DNA of 64,000 nucleotides from Haliscomenobacter hydrossis DSM 1100. Its GTDB lineage: Bacteria > Bacteroidota > Bacteroidia > Chitinophagales > Saprospiraceae. This document shows positions 17,855 to 26,420 of the stretch, piece by piece; the first letter of the stretch is position 1; the number at the start of each line of letters is the position of its first letter. The notes beneath the pieces were generated by a model. The model was not told where the DNA came from. It searched no databases and saw only the letters and a list, made by a program, of their open reading frames with translations. Both the position numbers and the translations under genes were made by a program. Where the stretch lies: the NCBI RefSeq assembly GCF_000212735.1, contig NC_015510.1, positions 4,527,001 through 4,591,000 of the forward strand. The letters run 5' to 3'.

Positions 17855-17882
17855 TTGGACTTAAAAGAATTGCTTATTTTTG
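17855..17882 (+). promoter_or_regulatory. Bacteroidota-type promoter for the DUF4129 operon
   Basis: TTG at 17855-17857 and TATTTTTG at 17875-17882 (consensus TAnnTTTG) with a 17-nt spacer, about 55 bp before the start at 17937. Confidence 0.5.
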
Positions 17883-17936
17883 AACGGAACAAGTTGAAAA
17901 TGTCGATTAATCAGGTTCCAGCACTTACAAACCTTT

Positions 17937-18686
17937 ATGCGCTATAAAATCTGGGCTACGCTCTGCTTATTGCTGACAACGATTGCTGAAAATGCAATCG
18001 TTGCACAGGAAAATTTTGCCCGTACCCAAGAAGAAAAATACCTCACTGAACCCATCCAAACCCAACACTTTGATGAAAACACCTGGAATTCCTCGATCGA
18101 GGGTTTGGATTATACCATCAAAAGGAAAGCACCGCCGCCGGTAAAAGCTAAAAAAAAACGTTGGAATGGCGCGTGGCCGAGCTTGGGTGCAGGTATCTTG
18201 CTTGCACTCAAAGTCATCGCTATCTTGCTGCTGGCGTTTATCCTGGCTTTGATCATCCGGCACTATTTCAACGCACCCCGCAACATTGCGGTCCGCAAAA
18301 TTGTGGTGGAAGACATGAGCATCGAAGACATTGAAGAGCACCTGGAAGAAACGGAACTCAACCCATTTATCCGTAAAGCCATTGATCAAAACGATTATAC
18401 CCTGGCCATTCGCTTGTATTACCTGGAAATGCTCAAACAGTTGTCGAGCCAAAAAGCCATCCACTGGCGTAAAAACAAAACCAACCGACAATACCTGCAA
18501 GAGATGGCGCATTCCCCCTGGTTTGTCGATTTCCGCACCCTTACCCTGATCTTTGAACGGGTTCGGTATGGCGGGATGGAATTGAGCAGGCCGGAATTTG
18601 AGGAGATTGAGCCAAACTTTACGACTTTTCTGGAAGGTATTGCTCCTGCCGATTATGCTCCACCCCCTGCCAAAATTCCCGTATGA
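17937..18686 (+). CDS. DUF4129 family membrane protein
   Basis: 249 residues. A signal peptide (about 1-23) is followed by an extracytoplasmic segment, one membrane helix at about 82-108 (LGAGILLALKVIAILLLAFI) and a cytoplasmic helical domain. That domain carries the DUF4129 end motif FRTLTLIFERVRYGG. First gene of a three-gene operon with DUF4350 and MoxR proteins; such sets are conserved across Bacteroidota and Actinobacteria and are thought to be membrane-associated MoxR partners. It overlaps the next gene by ATGA. Confidence 0.85.
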   Translation: MRYKIWATLCLLLTTIAENAIVAQENFARTQEEKYLTEPIQTQHFDENTWNSSIEGLDYTIKRKAPPPVKAKKKRWNGAWPSLGAGILLALKVIAILLLAFILALIIRHYFNAPRNIAVRKIVVEDMSIEDIEEHLEETELNPFIRKAIDQNDYTLAIRLYYLEMLKQLSSQKAIHWRKNKTNRQYLQEMAHSPWFVDFRTLTLIFERVRYGGMELSRPEFEEIEPNFTTFLEGIAPADYAPPPAKIPV

Positions 18687-19969
18687 GATCAAAAAACTTC
18701 ATCTTTTATGCGGCGGGATTACTGGTGTTGGGCTTGTTGGTCTTTCTGCTGAGCACCGACGGAACCCGCAGTTACACCTGGTCGGAGCATTACAAAGAAC
18801 AGAACAAAGGCCCATTTGGACTAAGGGTGGTATTTAAACTGCTCAAGAGCCGGGTACCAAAATCGGACTTTATTTTGTTGAAAAAACGCCTCAGCAAAAG
18901 CCTGGCCACCCAACCTGGGCTAAAGTCCAATTACGTCTTCATGGGCTCGGGGCAATACCTCGATTCCGCTGATGCCGAAACCTTGCTGCGTTTCGTGGCC
19001 AATGGCAACGATGCCTTTATTGCGACCCGTGTTTTGCCCTTCAACCTGATGTTCAAACTGTATGTCAAACCCTGCGGAGATGCCAAGTGGACCAATCTGA
19101 ATTATTATCAGGACAAAACGGTGAGTGCCAATTTTGAGCACCCCAGCTTGCAAAATGCCACTGGCTTTAGCTTTGAATACCGCCACCTGGAGGAGGATAA
19201 ATTGTACGACTGGCATTTTTTTGATACCACTTATTTTTGTAACAATCCAGGTGGCCTGGTTGCCTTGGGTAAACTCAATGGCAACAAAATCAACTTTGTG
19301 CGCATTCGACACGGACGAGGAAATTTTTACCTGCACAGCAATCCCCTGTTTTTTACCAACCTGTTTATGATCGAAAAAACGGGTAAAGATTATGCCGAGC
19401 GGGCGTTTGCACACCTCTCCAATGGCCCGATTTATTGGGATTGTACCAGCAAAGTGCCGCGTGATGTTGCCGAAAACATGAATGCAGATAGCCAGGGTGG
19501 CCGTCGACGCCGTGATTTTAGCCGCCCCAGCCCACTAAGTTATGTGCTGAGTCAGCCCCCCTTGGCCTGGGCCTGGTATGTGCTGTTGGGTGCTACGCTG
19601 GTGTATTTTCTGTTTCGGGTCAAACGCAGGCAACGCATCATTCCGGTGTTGCCCGCCAATAAAAACAACTCGCTGGCCTTCATTCGCACGATTGGCCGCT
19701 TGTATTTTTTGCAAAATAGCCATCGGCAATTGGCCTTACAAAACATGAAACTTTTTTTGCAGTTTGTGCGGGACCGCTACAAGTTACAAACCCGCGAATT
19801 GCAGGAAGAATTTATGCATCAACTCAGCGTCAAATCGGAAGTCAAGCTGGATACGATCAAAAATATCTTGGACATGCACCACCTCATCGAGCATTCCCCA
19901 GAGATTACGGACAAGGCTTTGGTAGACTTTCACCAAAAAATCGAATACTTTTACAAAACTTGCAAATAA
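18683..19969 (+). CDS. DUF4350 family membrane protein
   Basis: 428 residues. N-terminal membrane helix (about 5-24), then an extracytoplasmic DUF4350 domain starting SYTWSEHYKEQNKGPFGLRV. A second membrane helix near residues 290-312 (PPLAWAWYVLLGATLVYFLF) is followed by a basic cytoplasmic region and a helical C-terminus. DUF4350 resembles a ThuA/GATase-like Rossmann fold, but no catalytic triad is evident. It starts inside the stop of the DUF4129 gene and ends 12 bp before moxR, so the three products are probably made together. Confidence 0.85.
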   Translation: MRSKNFIFYAAGLLVLGLLVFLLSTDGTRSYTWSEHYKEQNKGPFGLRVVFKLLKSRVPKSDFILLKKRLSKSLATQPGLKSNYVFMGSGQYLDSADAETLLRFVANGNDAFIATRVLPFNLMFKLYVKPCGDAKWTNLNYYQDKTVSANFEHPSLQNATGFSFEYRHLEEDKLYDWHFFDTTYFCNNPGGLVALGKLNGNKINFVRIRHGRGNFYLHSNPLFFTNLFMIEKTGKDYAERAFAHLSNGPIYWDCTSKVPRDVAENMNADSQGGRRRRDFSRPSPLSYVLSQPPLAWAWYVLLGATLVYFLFRVKRRQRIIPVLPANKNNSLAFIRTIGRLYFLQNSHRQLALQNMKLFLQFVRDRYKLQTRELQEEFMHQLSVKSEVKLDTIKNILDMHHLIEHSPEITDKALVDFHQKIEYFYKTCK

Positions 19970-19981
19970 CCAACACCGATC

Positions 19982-21052
19982 ATGTCATTGCCAGAAGAAA
20001 TGAACCCAAACCCTGCGGAGCAGGCATTCAACGAATCCCCTGAAAACCACAACTCAACGGCATCTACCGCTACGTCGCCGGATCATTGGGGCCGCAATCG
20101 GGTCGATCTGAGTAAGGTCACTGCTGCGGTAGAGGAAGTGCGCCAGGAGTTGGGCAAAGTCATCGTGGGACAAACAGCGCTGATCGATTTGTTGTTGGTC
20201 GCCTTATTTGCGGATGGTCATGTGTTGCTGGAAGGAGTGCCCGGTATTGCCAAAACCCTTACCGCAAAATTACTGGCACAAACCCTGGATGTGGAGTTTT
20301 CCCGCATTCAATTCACCCCCGATTTGATGCCCAGCGACGTGATTGGTACCTCGGTTTTTAACCAAAAAACGGTGGATTTTTCTTTCAAAGCCGGCCCAAT
20401 TTTCGCCAATGTGGTGCTGATTGATGAAATCAACCGCGCCCCCGCCAAAACCCAGGCGGCCCTGTTTGAGGTGATGGAGGAAGCACAGGTAACCGTAGAT
20501 GGAGCAACGTACCACCTGGAGTATCCGTTTTTTGTGATGGCTACCCAAAACCCGATTGAACAGGAAGGGACGTACAAACTGCCCGAAGCACAACTGGATC
20601 GTTTTTTGATGAAAATCATCATCGACTACCCAACTTTGGAAGACGAAAAGAACATCTTGCGGCGCTTCCGCAAGGAATCCAAGGTGGATTTGCAAAAAGA
20701 GGTAAAAAAAGTATTGTCGCCCGCAAAAGTCAAAGCCTGCCGCGAGTTGATCGAGGAAGTGTTCATCGAAGACCATTTACTGGATTACATCGCCAATATT
20801 GTGACCCAAACGCGCAGCCACGGCGATTTGTACTTGGGGGCCTCGCCGCGGGCTTCACTCGCCATTTTGCGCAGCTCCAAGGTCGTAGCCGCCATCAGTG
20901 GTCGGGATTTTGTCACCCCTGAAGACATTCAATACGTGGCTTACCCGGTGTTGAATCATCGCATCATTTTGCAGCCGGAACGGGAAATGGAAGGTTTTGA
21001 GACGAAGGATGTGATTAAAGATATTCTGGCAAAGATTGAAGTGCCGAGGTAA
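19982..21052 (+). CDS. MoxR family AAA+ ATPase (second copy)
   Basis: 356 residues, with a polar 35-residue N-terminal extension absent from the copy at 7974. Walker A is GVPGIAKTLTAKLL, Walker B is VLIDEINRAPAKTQAALFEV, sensor 1 is FFVMATQNPIEQEGTYKLPE, and the lid has GASPRASLAILRSSK. It is the third gene of the DUF4129-DUF4350-moxR operon. The DUF58 gene that often comes next is missing; about 220 bp of non-coding DNA follows, then serA. Confidence 0.93.
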   Translation: MSLPEEMNPNPAEQAFNESPENHNSTASTATSPDHWGRNRVDLSKVTAAVEEVRQELGKVIVGQTALIDLLLVALFADGHVLLEGVPGIAKTLTAKLLAQTLDVEFSRIQFTPDLMPSDVIGTSVFNQKTVDFSFKAGPIFANVVLIDEINRAPAKTQAALFEVMEEAQVTVDGATYHLEYPFFVMATQNPIEQEGTYKLPEAQLDRFLMKIIIDYPTLEDEKNILRRFRKESKVDLQKEVKKVLSPAKVKACRELIEEVFIEDHLLDYIANIVTQTRSHGDLYLGASPRASLAILRSSKVVAAISGRDFVTPEDIQYVAYPVLNHRIILQPEREMEGFETKDVIKDILAKIEVPR

Positions 21053-21274
21053 AAGTTGGCCGGAATATTCCAAATCAGCATGCTATTGGTGTGCTTCTGC
21101 AGAACCTTGTTTGAGATTAAAGTGTTTCGCCATCCTGAACCTTCCAAAGGCTGATTACCCGGAAGATAACTTGCTGGTTTCTTTCCGGTATAATTTACTA
21201 TGTTTCAAAAAAAATCCTTTTCTTTGCGGGACATTTCAAAATTAGGGTCAAATTTTTTGAAAAATCCTATCAGA

Positions 21275-22240
21275 ATGATCAAGATCCTTGCCAATGATGG
21301 CATCAGCCCAGACGGTCAAACACTACTTGAAGAAGCGGGTTATGAAGTAGACACTACCCGCATTCCGCAGGCAGACCTGCCTGGTGTAATCGGTCAGTAC
21401 GACGTACTGATTGTACGCAGTGCAACCAAAGTTACGAAGGAAGTTATCGACGCCGGTACCAACCTCAAGATCATTGCGCGTGGCGGCGTTGGCTTGGACA
21501 ACATTGATACAGATTATGCCCGTTCCAAGGGGATTACTGTGTTCAATACTCCAGCAGCTTCGTCTCAGGCGGTAGCCGAACTGGCTTTCGCGCACATGTT
21601 CAGCCTAGCGCGGTTTTTGCACGGTTCCAACCGGGCAATGCCCGTATCGGGTGGTACGGAGTACGACAAACTCAAAAAGAAATTCTCGGATGGCATTCAG
21701 TTGCGCGGCCGTACCCTGGGTATCATCGGCTTTGGCCGGATTGGCCAGGAAGCTGCACGCATCGGGATTGGCCTCGGGATGAACGTACTTGCCGTAGACC
21801 CCATGATTGATGAAGCGCGCATCGACATCAAACCTTACAACAGCGAATACATTACCATGGCCGTAAGTGTACCTACGGTGGAAATGGATGAACTGTTTGC
21901 CAAGTCGGATTTCATCACCCTACACGTACCTTTCAGCGGTGGCACGCCCATCATCGGCAAGGCACAGTTTGATAAAATGAAAAAAGGCGTATGCCTGATC
22001 AATACATCTCGTGGTGGAACAGTAGACGAAGAAGCGCTACTGGAAGCTATGGCAAGTGGTAAAGTAGCGGGAGCGGGTTTGGATGTATTCGATTTTGAAC
22101 CTACCCCTCGGCCAGAGATTCTGTCACATCCGAATATCTCTTTGACGCCACACATCGGTGCTTCTACCCTGGAAGCTCAGGCCAATATTGGCCTGGAATT
22201 GGCCGATCGAATTTTGGCGTTCTTCGGGGACGACAAGTAA
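21275..22240 (+). CDS. serA: D-3-phosphoglycerate dehydrogenase, short form
   Basis: 321 residues from the ATG at 21275. An upstream in-frame ATG at 21200 would add 25 residues unlike the family. Two-domain D-2-hydroxyacid dehydrogenase: N-terminal catalytic half (ILANDGISPDGQTLLEEAGY), NAD-binding GFGRIGQEAARIG, and signature LINTSRGGTVDEEALLEAM. The catalytic Arg, Glu and His are expected in this block and in LTPHIGASTLEAQ. It catalyses the first step of serine synthesis. It lacks the C-terminal ACT domain, so feedback by serine is unlikely to work as in E. coli. Family assignment is certain; SerA rather than another 2-hydroxyacid dehydrogenase is likely. Confidence 0.85.
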   Translation: MIKILANDGISPDGQTLLEEAGYEVDTTRIPQADLPGVIGQYDVLIVRSATKVTKEVIDAGTNLKIIARGGVGLDNIDTDYARSKGITVFNTPAASSQAVAELAFAHMFSLARFLHGSNRAMPVSGGTEYDKLKKKFSDGIQLRGRTLGIIGFGRIGQEAARIGIGLGMNVLAVDPMIDEARIDIKPYNSEYITMAVSVPTVEMDELFAKSDFITLHVPFSGGTPIIGKAQFDKMKKGVCLINTSRGGTVDEEALLEAMASGKVAGAGLDVFDFEPTPRPEILSHPNISLTPHIGASTLEAQANIGLELADRILAFFGDDK

Positions 22241-22339
22241 GTGAAAAGCGAATAGTGAAAAGTGAAAAGCAAATAGTATTTTTCACTTTTCACTTTTCAC
22301 TTTTCACTTTTCACTTTTCACTTTTCACTTTTCACTTTA
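22241..22339. repeat. TTTTCAC heptamer array, inverted repeat between convergent genes
   Basis: The right side (about 22280-22338) contains about eight uninterrupted copies of a 7-bp unit (TTTTCAC). The left side (22241-22276) carries complementary AAAAGTG and AAAAGCG words. It separates the stops of serA and the GbsR gene. Confidence 0.8.
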
Positions 22340-22840
22340 TCATCTGATCATTTTCATAAAAGTGCCGATAAACCAGTTGGAATCGGCTTTTACCAAGGTA
22401 TCCAAAGTGGAATCGGCCTTGCCTGAAAAGAGCTTGATTTCTTTGATCATCCGCACGAATTCCGCGGCTTCCGGGGTGTCCCCTTCCACGCTCGACAGCT
22501 CATCCAGAATCTTGAGCATCGGCTCCAATTCTTTTTTCTTGCGTTGGATGATGATGTTTTTTACCACCTTCCACATGTCTTTTTCAGCGATAAAAAATTC
22601 TTTGCGTTCGCCCGCCTTGAGTTCCTTGGACACCAATCCCCAATCGATCAGGGCCCGCAAGTTCATATTGGCATTGCCGCGAGAAATCTTGAGTTCTTCC
22701 ATGATATCGTCTGCACTGAGGGCCTGAGGGGCAATCATCAGTAATGCATGGATTTGAGCCATGGTGCGGTTGACGCCCCAGCTTGAGCCAAAAGCGCCCC
22801 ACGATTGCAAAAATTTATCCTTTCCTTCGGACAAGTTCAT
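22340..22840 (-). CDS. GbsR/MarR-like transcriptional regulator
   Basis: 166 residues. A winged helix-turn-helix lies in the first half: VNRTMAQIHALLMIAPQALS, then MEELKISRGNANMNLRALIDWGLV with the recognition helix around SRGNANMNLRAL. A helical C-terminal region (RKKKELEPMLKILDELSSV) is probably for dimerisation. GbsR-type proteins in Bacillus repress choline/glycine-betaine genes; in Bacteroidota they are widespread with unknown ligands. Lies downstream of gcvT on the same strand, but a 160-bp hairpin separates them. Confidence 0.85.
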   Translation of the reverse strand: MNLSEGKDKFLQSWGAFGSSWGVNRTMAQIHALLMIAPQALSADDIMEELKISRGNANMNLRALIDWGLVSKELKAGERKEFFIAEKDMWKVVKNIIIQRKKKELEPMLKILDELSSVEGDTPEAAEFVRMIKEIKLFSGKADSTLDTLVKADSNWFIGTFMKMIR

Positions 22841-22906
22841 TTGTTCAATAGTTTCAAAATTTCCTGAAAGTAAATAATATAAATGTAAACAGGGATACTT
22901 TTGTTT

Positions 22907-23068
22907 AGCGTGTTTTTGAAATTCTGGTTCGCAAGCGAAAATGTGCTAGAATTCACCCCAATGAGGCACGAAAAGCGGAGTTTAGCAGCGCTAAATGAGC
23001 ATTTTCGGAACGAAGTTGGGGTGGATTCTAGTCATTTGGAGCGCGAAGTAGAATTTCAAAAACACGCT
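22907..23068. repeat. 160-bp near-complete inverted repeat (long hairpin)
   Basis: The 19-nt outer arms, AGCGTGTTTTTGAAATTCT (22907-22925) and its exact complement (23050-23068), are perfect. Inner segments also pair, for example AATTCACCCCAA with TTGGGGTGGATT and AGAGTTTAGCAGCGCTAAAT-like sequence at the centre. The right arm overlaps the gcvT stop. Confidence 0.85.
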
Positions 23069-24200
23069 ACGATTGCTGTAAGAAGGGCAGTTTTACGACC
23101 GTTGCGGGTAAACTTTTTCCTCCAATGGAAATGAAAATCTCGGAACCAGGACTGGAATAAGCCGTTTGTACATAGCCCATGCCAATGGGTTTGCCCAGGG
23201 TAGGAGACTGCGATCCAGAAGTAACCTTGCCGATGTTTTGGCCTTGTGCATCCAAAATAGCGTAGTCGTGGCGGGGAATGCGGCGATCTTCCAGCATAAA
23301 ACCGACCAATTTGCGACTAAGGCCTGCGGCTTTTTGGGCTTCAAAAATGGATTTGCCGATGAAGCTCGGTTTGCTCAATTTGGTAATCCAACCCAAGCCG
23401 GCCTCCATGGGCGAAGTCGTATCATCAATGTCATTGCCATACAAACAAAAGCCCATTTCCAGGCGAAGGGTATCACGAGCACCCAAACCAATGGGTGCAA
23501 TGCCCAAGGTCTTACCCGCTTCAAAAACAGCATCCCAGATGGCTGCGGCTTGCTTGTTGTCTACATAAATTTCAAAACCTCCCGCACCCGTATACCCCGT
23601 GGCCGAGATGAGCACATTGTCAAATCCGGCAAATTTGCCCTTGGCAAAATTGTAGTATTTGATGCGCGACAAATCTATGCCCGTAAGGGGTTGCAAGGTT
23701 TGAAGTGCTTTAGGCCCTTGTACGGCAATCAGGGAAGTTTGATCCGAAATATTGATGACCTTGGTATCAAATCCACGAATGAACTCGGCATTGGGTTCGA
23801 GGTGGGCATTGACCCAATTCCAGTCTTTTTCAATGTTAGAGGCATTCACCACCATCATGTAGGCCCGCTCGCCGTCGGCGCAGTTGTCTTCAGGAAGGCG
23901 GTACACCAAAAGGTCGTCGATGATTCCCCCCTGTTCATTGGGCATCGCGGAATATTGAGCCTGACCAATCCCCAGTTTGGAGGCATCATTGGTGGTGATT
24001 TGTTGAATCAACTCCAATGCCTGCTTGCCTCTGACGATGAATTCACCCATGTGCGATACATCAAATACGCCTACTTTATCCCGTACCGTATGGTGTTCTT
24101 CCTGGATTCCTGTATAGGAGATGGGCATGTTGTACCCGGCAAAAGGCGCCATCTTGGCACCAAGGGCAATATGCTTTTCAGTGAGTGGTGTGTTTTTCAT
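23067..24200 (-). CDS. gcvT: Aminomethyltransferase, glycine cleavage T protein
   Basis: 377 residues, standard length. It transfers the methylene group from aminomethyl-lipoyl H protein to tetrahydrofolate and releases ammonia. Features: MKNTPLTEKHIALGAKMAPF start, GVFDVSHMGEF, folate-site region QYSAMPNEQGGIIDDLLVYR, ISATGYTGAGGFEIY, and GARDTLRLEMGFCLYGNDID. The C-terminal barrel ends with the stop inside the 22907 hairpin. gcvH and gcvP are not in the window. Confidence 0.96.
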   Translation of the reverse strand: MKNTPLTEKHIALGAKMAPFAGYNMPISYTGIQEEHHTVRDKVGVFDVSHMGEFIVRGKQALELIQQITTNDASKLGIGQAQYSAMPNEQGGIIDDLLVYRLPEDNCADGERAYMMVVNASNIEKDWNWVNAHLEPNAEFIRGFDTKVINISDQTSLIAVQGPKALQTLQPLTGIDLSRIKYYNFAKGKFAGFDNVLISATGYTGAGGFEIYVDNKQAAAIWDAVFEAGKTLGIAPIGLGARDTLRLEMGFCLYGNDIDDTTSPMEAGLGWITKLSKPSFIGKSIFEAQKAAGLSRKLVGFMLEDRRIPRHDYAILDAQGQNIGKVTSGSQSPTLGKPIGMGYVQTAYSSPGSEIFISIGGKSLPATVVKLPFLQQS

Positions 24201-24220
24201 GCGTATATGTTTGAGGGGTA

Positions 24221-24333
24221 GAGGGTTCGGGGGTTTGGAGTTCGGGGGTTAGAGGGTTCCAAATGGTACCTCGACTTCGCTCGGCGACCGTTTTGAACCC
24301 CCGAACCCTCGAACTTCGAACCCCCGAACCCCC
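24221..24333. repeat. GGTTCG-word inverted repeat before gcvT
   Basis: Words GGGTTCGG, GAGTTCGGGG and GAGGGTTCC on the left; GAACCCCCGAACCCTCGAAC-type words on the right. The loop carries ACCTCGACTTCGCTCGGCGA, the conserved loop of this family. It lies between the stop of the HEAT/cyclophilin gene and the start of gcvT. Confidence 0.8.
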
Positions 24334-26360
24334 TACTGAATGCTTATTTTGTTGATGACATCACCAATTTGTAGATCGTGTACCACACTCATCCCATCGG
24401 CGACCGTAGCGAAGATAGTATAATTTCCATCAAGATGAGGTGCAGGAGAATGGGTGATGAAAAATTGTACACTTTCCGTATCCAAACCCGCCGAGGCCAA
24501 CCCAACCATCCCTTCGTGGTCGTAACGCATGGGTGCAGGCACTTCGGTGCGCAGGGTAAAATCCAGGCTACCCGATCCGTCGCCACGTGGGCAGCCACCT
24601 TGCGCCACAAAATTGGGTACTACCCGGTGAAAAGATTTACCGTTGTAATACCCCTTGCGGGCTTGGGCTACAAACATGGCCACTGCACCGGGAGCTACTT
24701 CCGGAAGCAACTGGATGCGAATGGTGCCTTTAGAGGTATTGATGATGGCTACTGGTCGCTCGCGCAGGCTGGCCAGAATTTCCCAATTGATGGGGTGTTT
24801 TTTGGGGTCTGTTTTGAGTGGTGCGGGTTCCACTTCACCTTTCAGAAAACTGCGGGTTTTTTGGATTTCACCATACGTTTCAAGGTCACGAGGCAATTTC
24901 AGACTGGTGAGTACGGTATCCAAAAAGCCAACTTGTGGAAAATATTGCCCAAAGTTGCGCTGCGGAAAGCGCAAGGCTTCCGCAGCAATGGCCATAACCC
25001 CGGCGTCGCCACCCTGTAAAGCTTGCCGGAAGTAGATCGACAGTTCTTTGCCCACTTTTCGCCAGCCCAAACCAAAAAAGCGCTCAAAATCTGGCCGACT
25101 GGCAATTTTTTTCAAACCATTCCAGGCCGCGCTGCGTACTACCGGGCTTTTGACGGAAGTAGCTTGCTGTTGGATGTAGCGATAATTCCAGGGAAATTCA
25201 CTCAACGCCTCCAAAAAGGCGGCTCTTTCTTCCGGACTGGCACTGCGTTCGTAACGACGGCGGCACTGAAAATTCATCGTTTCGCGGTAATCAGCGTACA
25301 AAGGTGGCAAAAGGCGCTGGGCAGCGGCGTAGAGACTGGCTTGTACCGACCAGGTAAGCGAAGAGTCTTTGGCCAGTTTCCAATAAAAAGTGGCATCACG
25401 GCCTTGCCCATACGTTACCAGCGTCCGGGCAGCCGTACTGGCTACGTGGGCGTTGGGATCGCGCAAGGCATTAAAAATGGACACGCGGGTGCGTTTGTAA
25501 TCCAGTTTTCCCAGGGCTTGTACGATGTTCACCCGCACCCGGTAATCGGGTTCTTTCGGCAACCAGCGGATCAATGTATCTGCGGCGTAAGGTTTGGTGG
25601 TTTTACCCAAACTGCTGGCCAGGGCCATGCGGATAAACGGATTTTTTTCTTTTGGGGCGAGCGGTGCCAAAAAGGAAGCAAACGTATCGAGTTGTACATT
25701 TGCACGAGCCAAAAAATAGGCCGCAACGTAGCGAATTTGTTGAGAAAACTGCGGGTTGCCCAGCATTTCGACCATACGTTTGGTGGCGGTAGTATCGGTG
25801 ATGCCCCGCAGGGCAAAACGGTAAATCCCCCAGGCCAGGCCTTCTACCAAAATGGAATCTCCAGGTTTGTAGGTACTGACGGTACTCATCTGTTGAAGCG
25901 CTTTTTTCGAGCCACATTTTCCGATGGCTTCTAAAATGGCGGCATTTACTTTCATGGAGATACCCGTGCTGTCGAAGCGGTCAAATCCGGCGATGAGCAG
26001 CGGTTCGGCGGCTTTGGCCTTGGTTTGGCCGAGGGCATAGGCTACGGCATAGCGCACATCTGGCGACTCGTCTTTGAGGAGTTCGCCCAATTGTTCAACA
26101 ATGGTAGTGTCTTTAATGGATGCAAAAGCCATTGCAGCGGCATAGCGGTAGGAGGGGTCAGCATCGCGTAGAAAAAAAAGTAAACTGTCTGTGTTGCGCA
26201 GGTCTTGCAACTGATAGATGTCCTGCGCGGTAGCATCCGCAAAAATATTGGTACGAACGACCGATGAAGCTTTTTTTTCGGAAGGGGGCACACAACTGGT
26301 CAGCCCCCAAATGCAAAATCCAATAATGGCAAAAATGCCAATGCGCGTGTAAAACTTCAT
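24333..26360 (-). CDS. HEAT-repeat lipoprotein with C-terminal cyclophilin domain
   Basis: 675 residues from the ATG at 26360; an ATG six codons upstream is also possible. The N-terminus is a lipoprotein signal ending GLTSC. Residues about 45-330 form HEAT/PBS-lyase-type helical repeats (DADPSYRYAAAMAFASIKD; ESPDVRYAVAYALGQTKA). The last 150 residues are a cyclophilin-type peptidyl-prolyl isomerase: KSFHRVVPNFVAQGGCPRGD, then SVQFFITHSPAPHLDGNYTI. The combination suggests a periplasmic folding factor in which HEAT repeats bind clients or a partner. The tryptophan position of eukaryotic cyclophilins is Tyr, as in many bacterial enzymes that are less sensitive to cyclosporin. Confidence 0.9.
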   Translation of the reverse strand: MKFYTRIGIFAIIGFCIWGLTSCVPPSEKKASSVVRTNIFADATAQDIYQLQDLRNTDSLLFFLRDADPSYRYAAAMAFASIKDTTIVEQLGELLKDESPDVRYAVAYALGQTKAKAAEPLLIAGFDRFDSTGISMKVNAAILEAIGKCGSKKALQQMSTVSTYKPGDSILVEGLAWGIYRFALRGITDTTATKRMVEMLGNPQFSQQIRYVAAYFLARANVQLDTFASFLAPLAPKEKNPFIRMALASSLGKTTKPYAADTLIRWLPKEPDYRVRVNIVQALGKLDYKRTRVSIFNALRDPNAHVASTAARTLVTYGQGRDATFYWKLAKDSSLTWSVQASLYAAAQRLLPPLYADYRETMNFQCRRRYERSASPEERAAFLEALSEFPWNYRYIQQQATSVKSPVVRSAAWNGLKKIASRPDFERFFGLGWRKVGKELSIYFRQALQGGDAGVMAIAAEALRFPQRNFGQYFPQVGFLDTVLTSLKLPRDLETYGEIQKTRSFLKGEVEPAPLKTDPKKHPINWEILASLRERPVAIINTSKGTIRIQLLPEVAPGAVAMFVAQARKGYYNGKSFHRVVPNFVAQGGCPRGDGSGSLDFTLRTEVPAPMRYDHEGMVGLASAGLDTESVQFFITHSPAPHLDGNYTIFATVADGMSVVHDLQIGDVINKISIQ

Positions 26361-26389
26361 TAGTGAGTTATTTTCCAAGTGTATGCCTT

Positions 26390-26420
26390 AGAGCCTGTTT
26401 AATTTTTTTAAACAGGCTCT
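26390..26420. terminator. Perfect hairpin at the PBP1A stop codon
   Basis: AGAGCCTGTTTAA / TTAAACAGGCTCT, 13-bp perfect stem with a 5-nt T/A loop. On the minus strand it starts within the TAA of the PBP gene and has no U tract. It may protect the 3' end or terminate transcription; which one is unclear. Confidence 0.7.

Noticed and set aside
22280..22338. Tandem 7-bp repeats as a possible CRISPR array
   Set aside because: The units are contiguous with no spacers and no cas genes are present; they form one arm of an inverted repeat.
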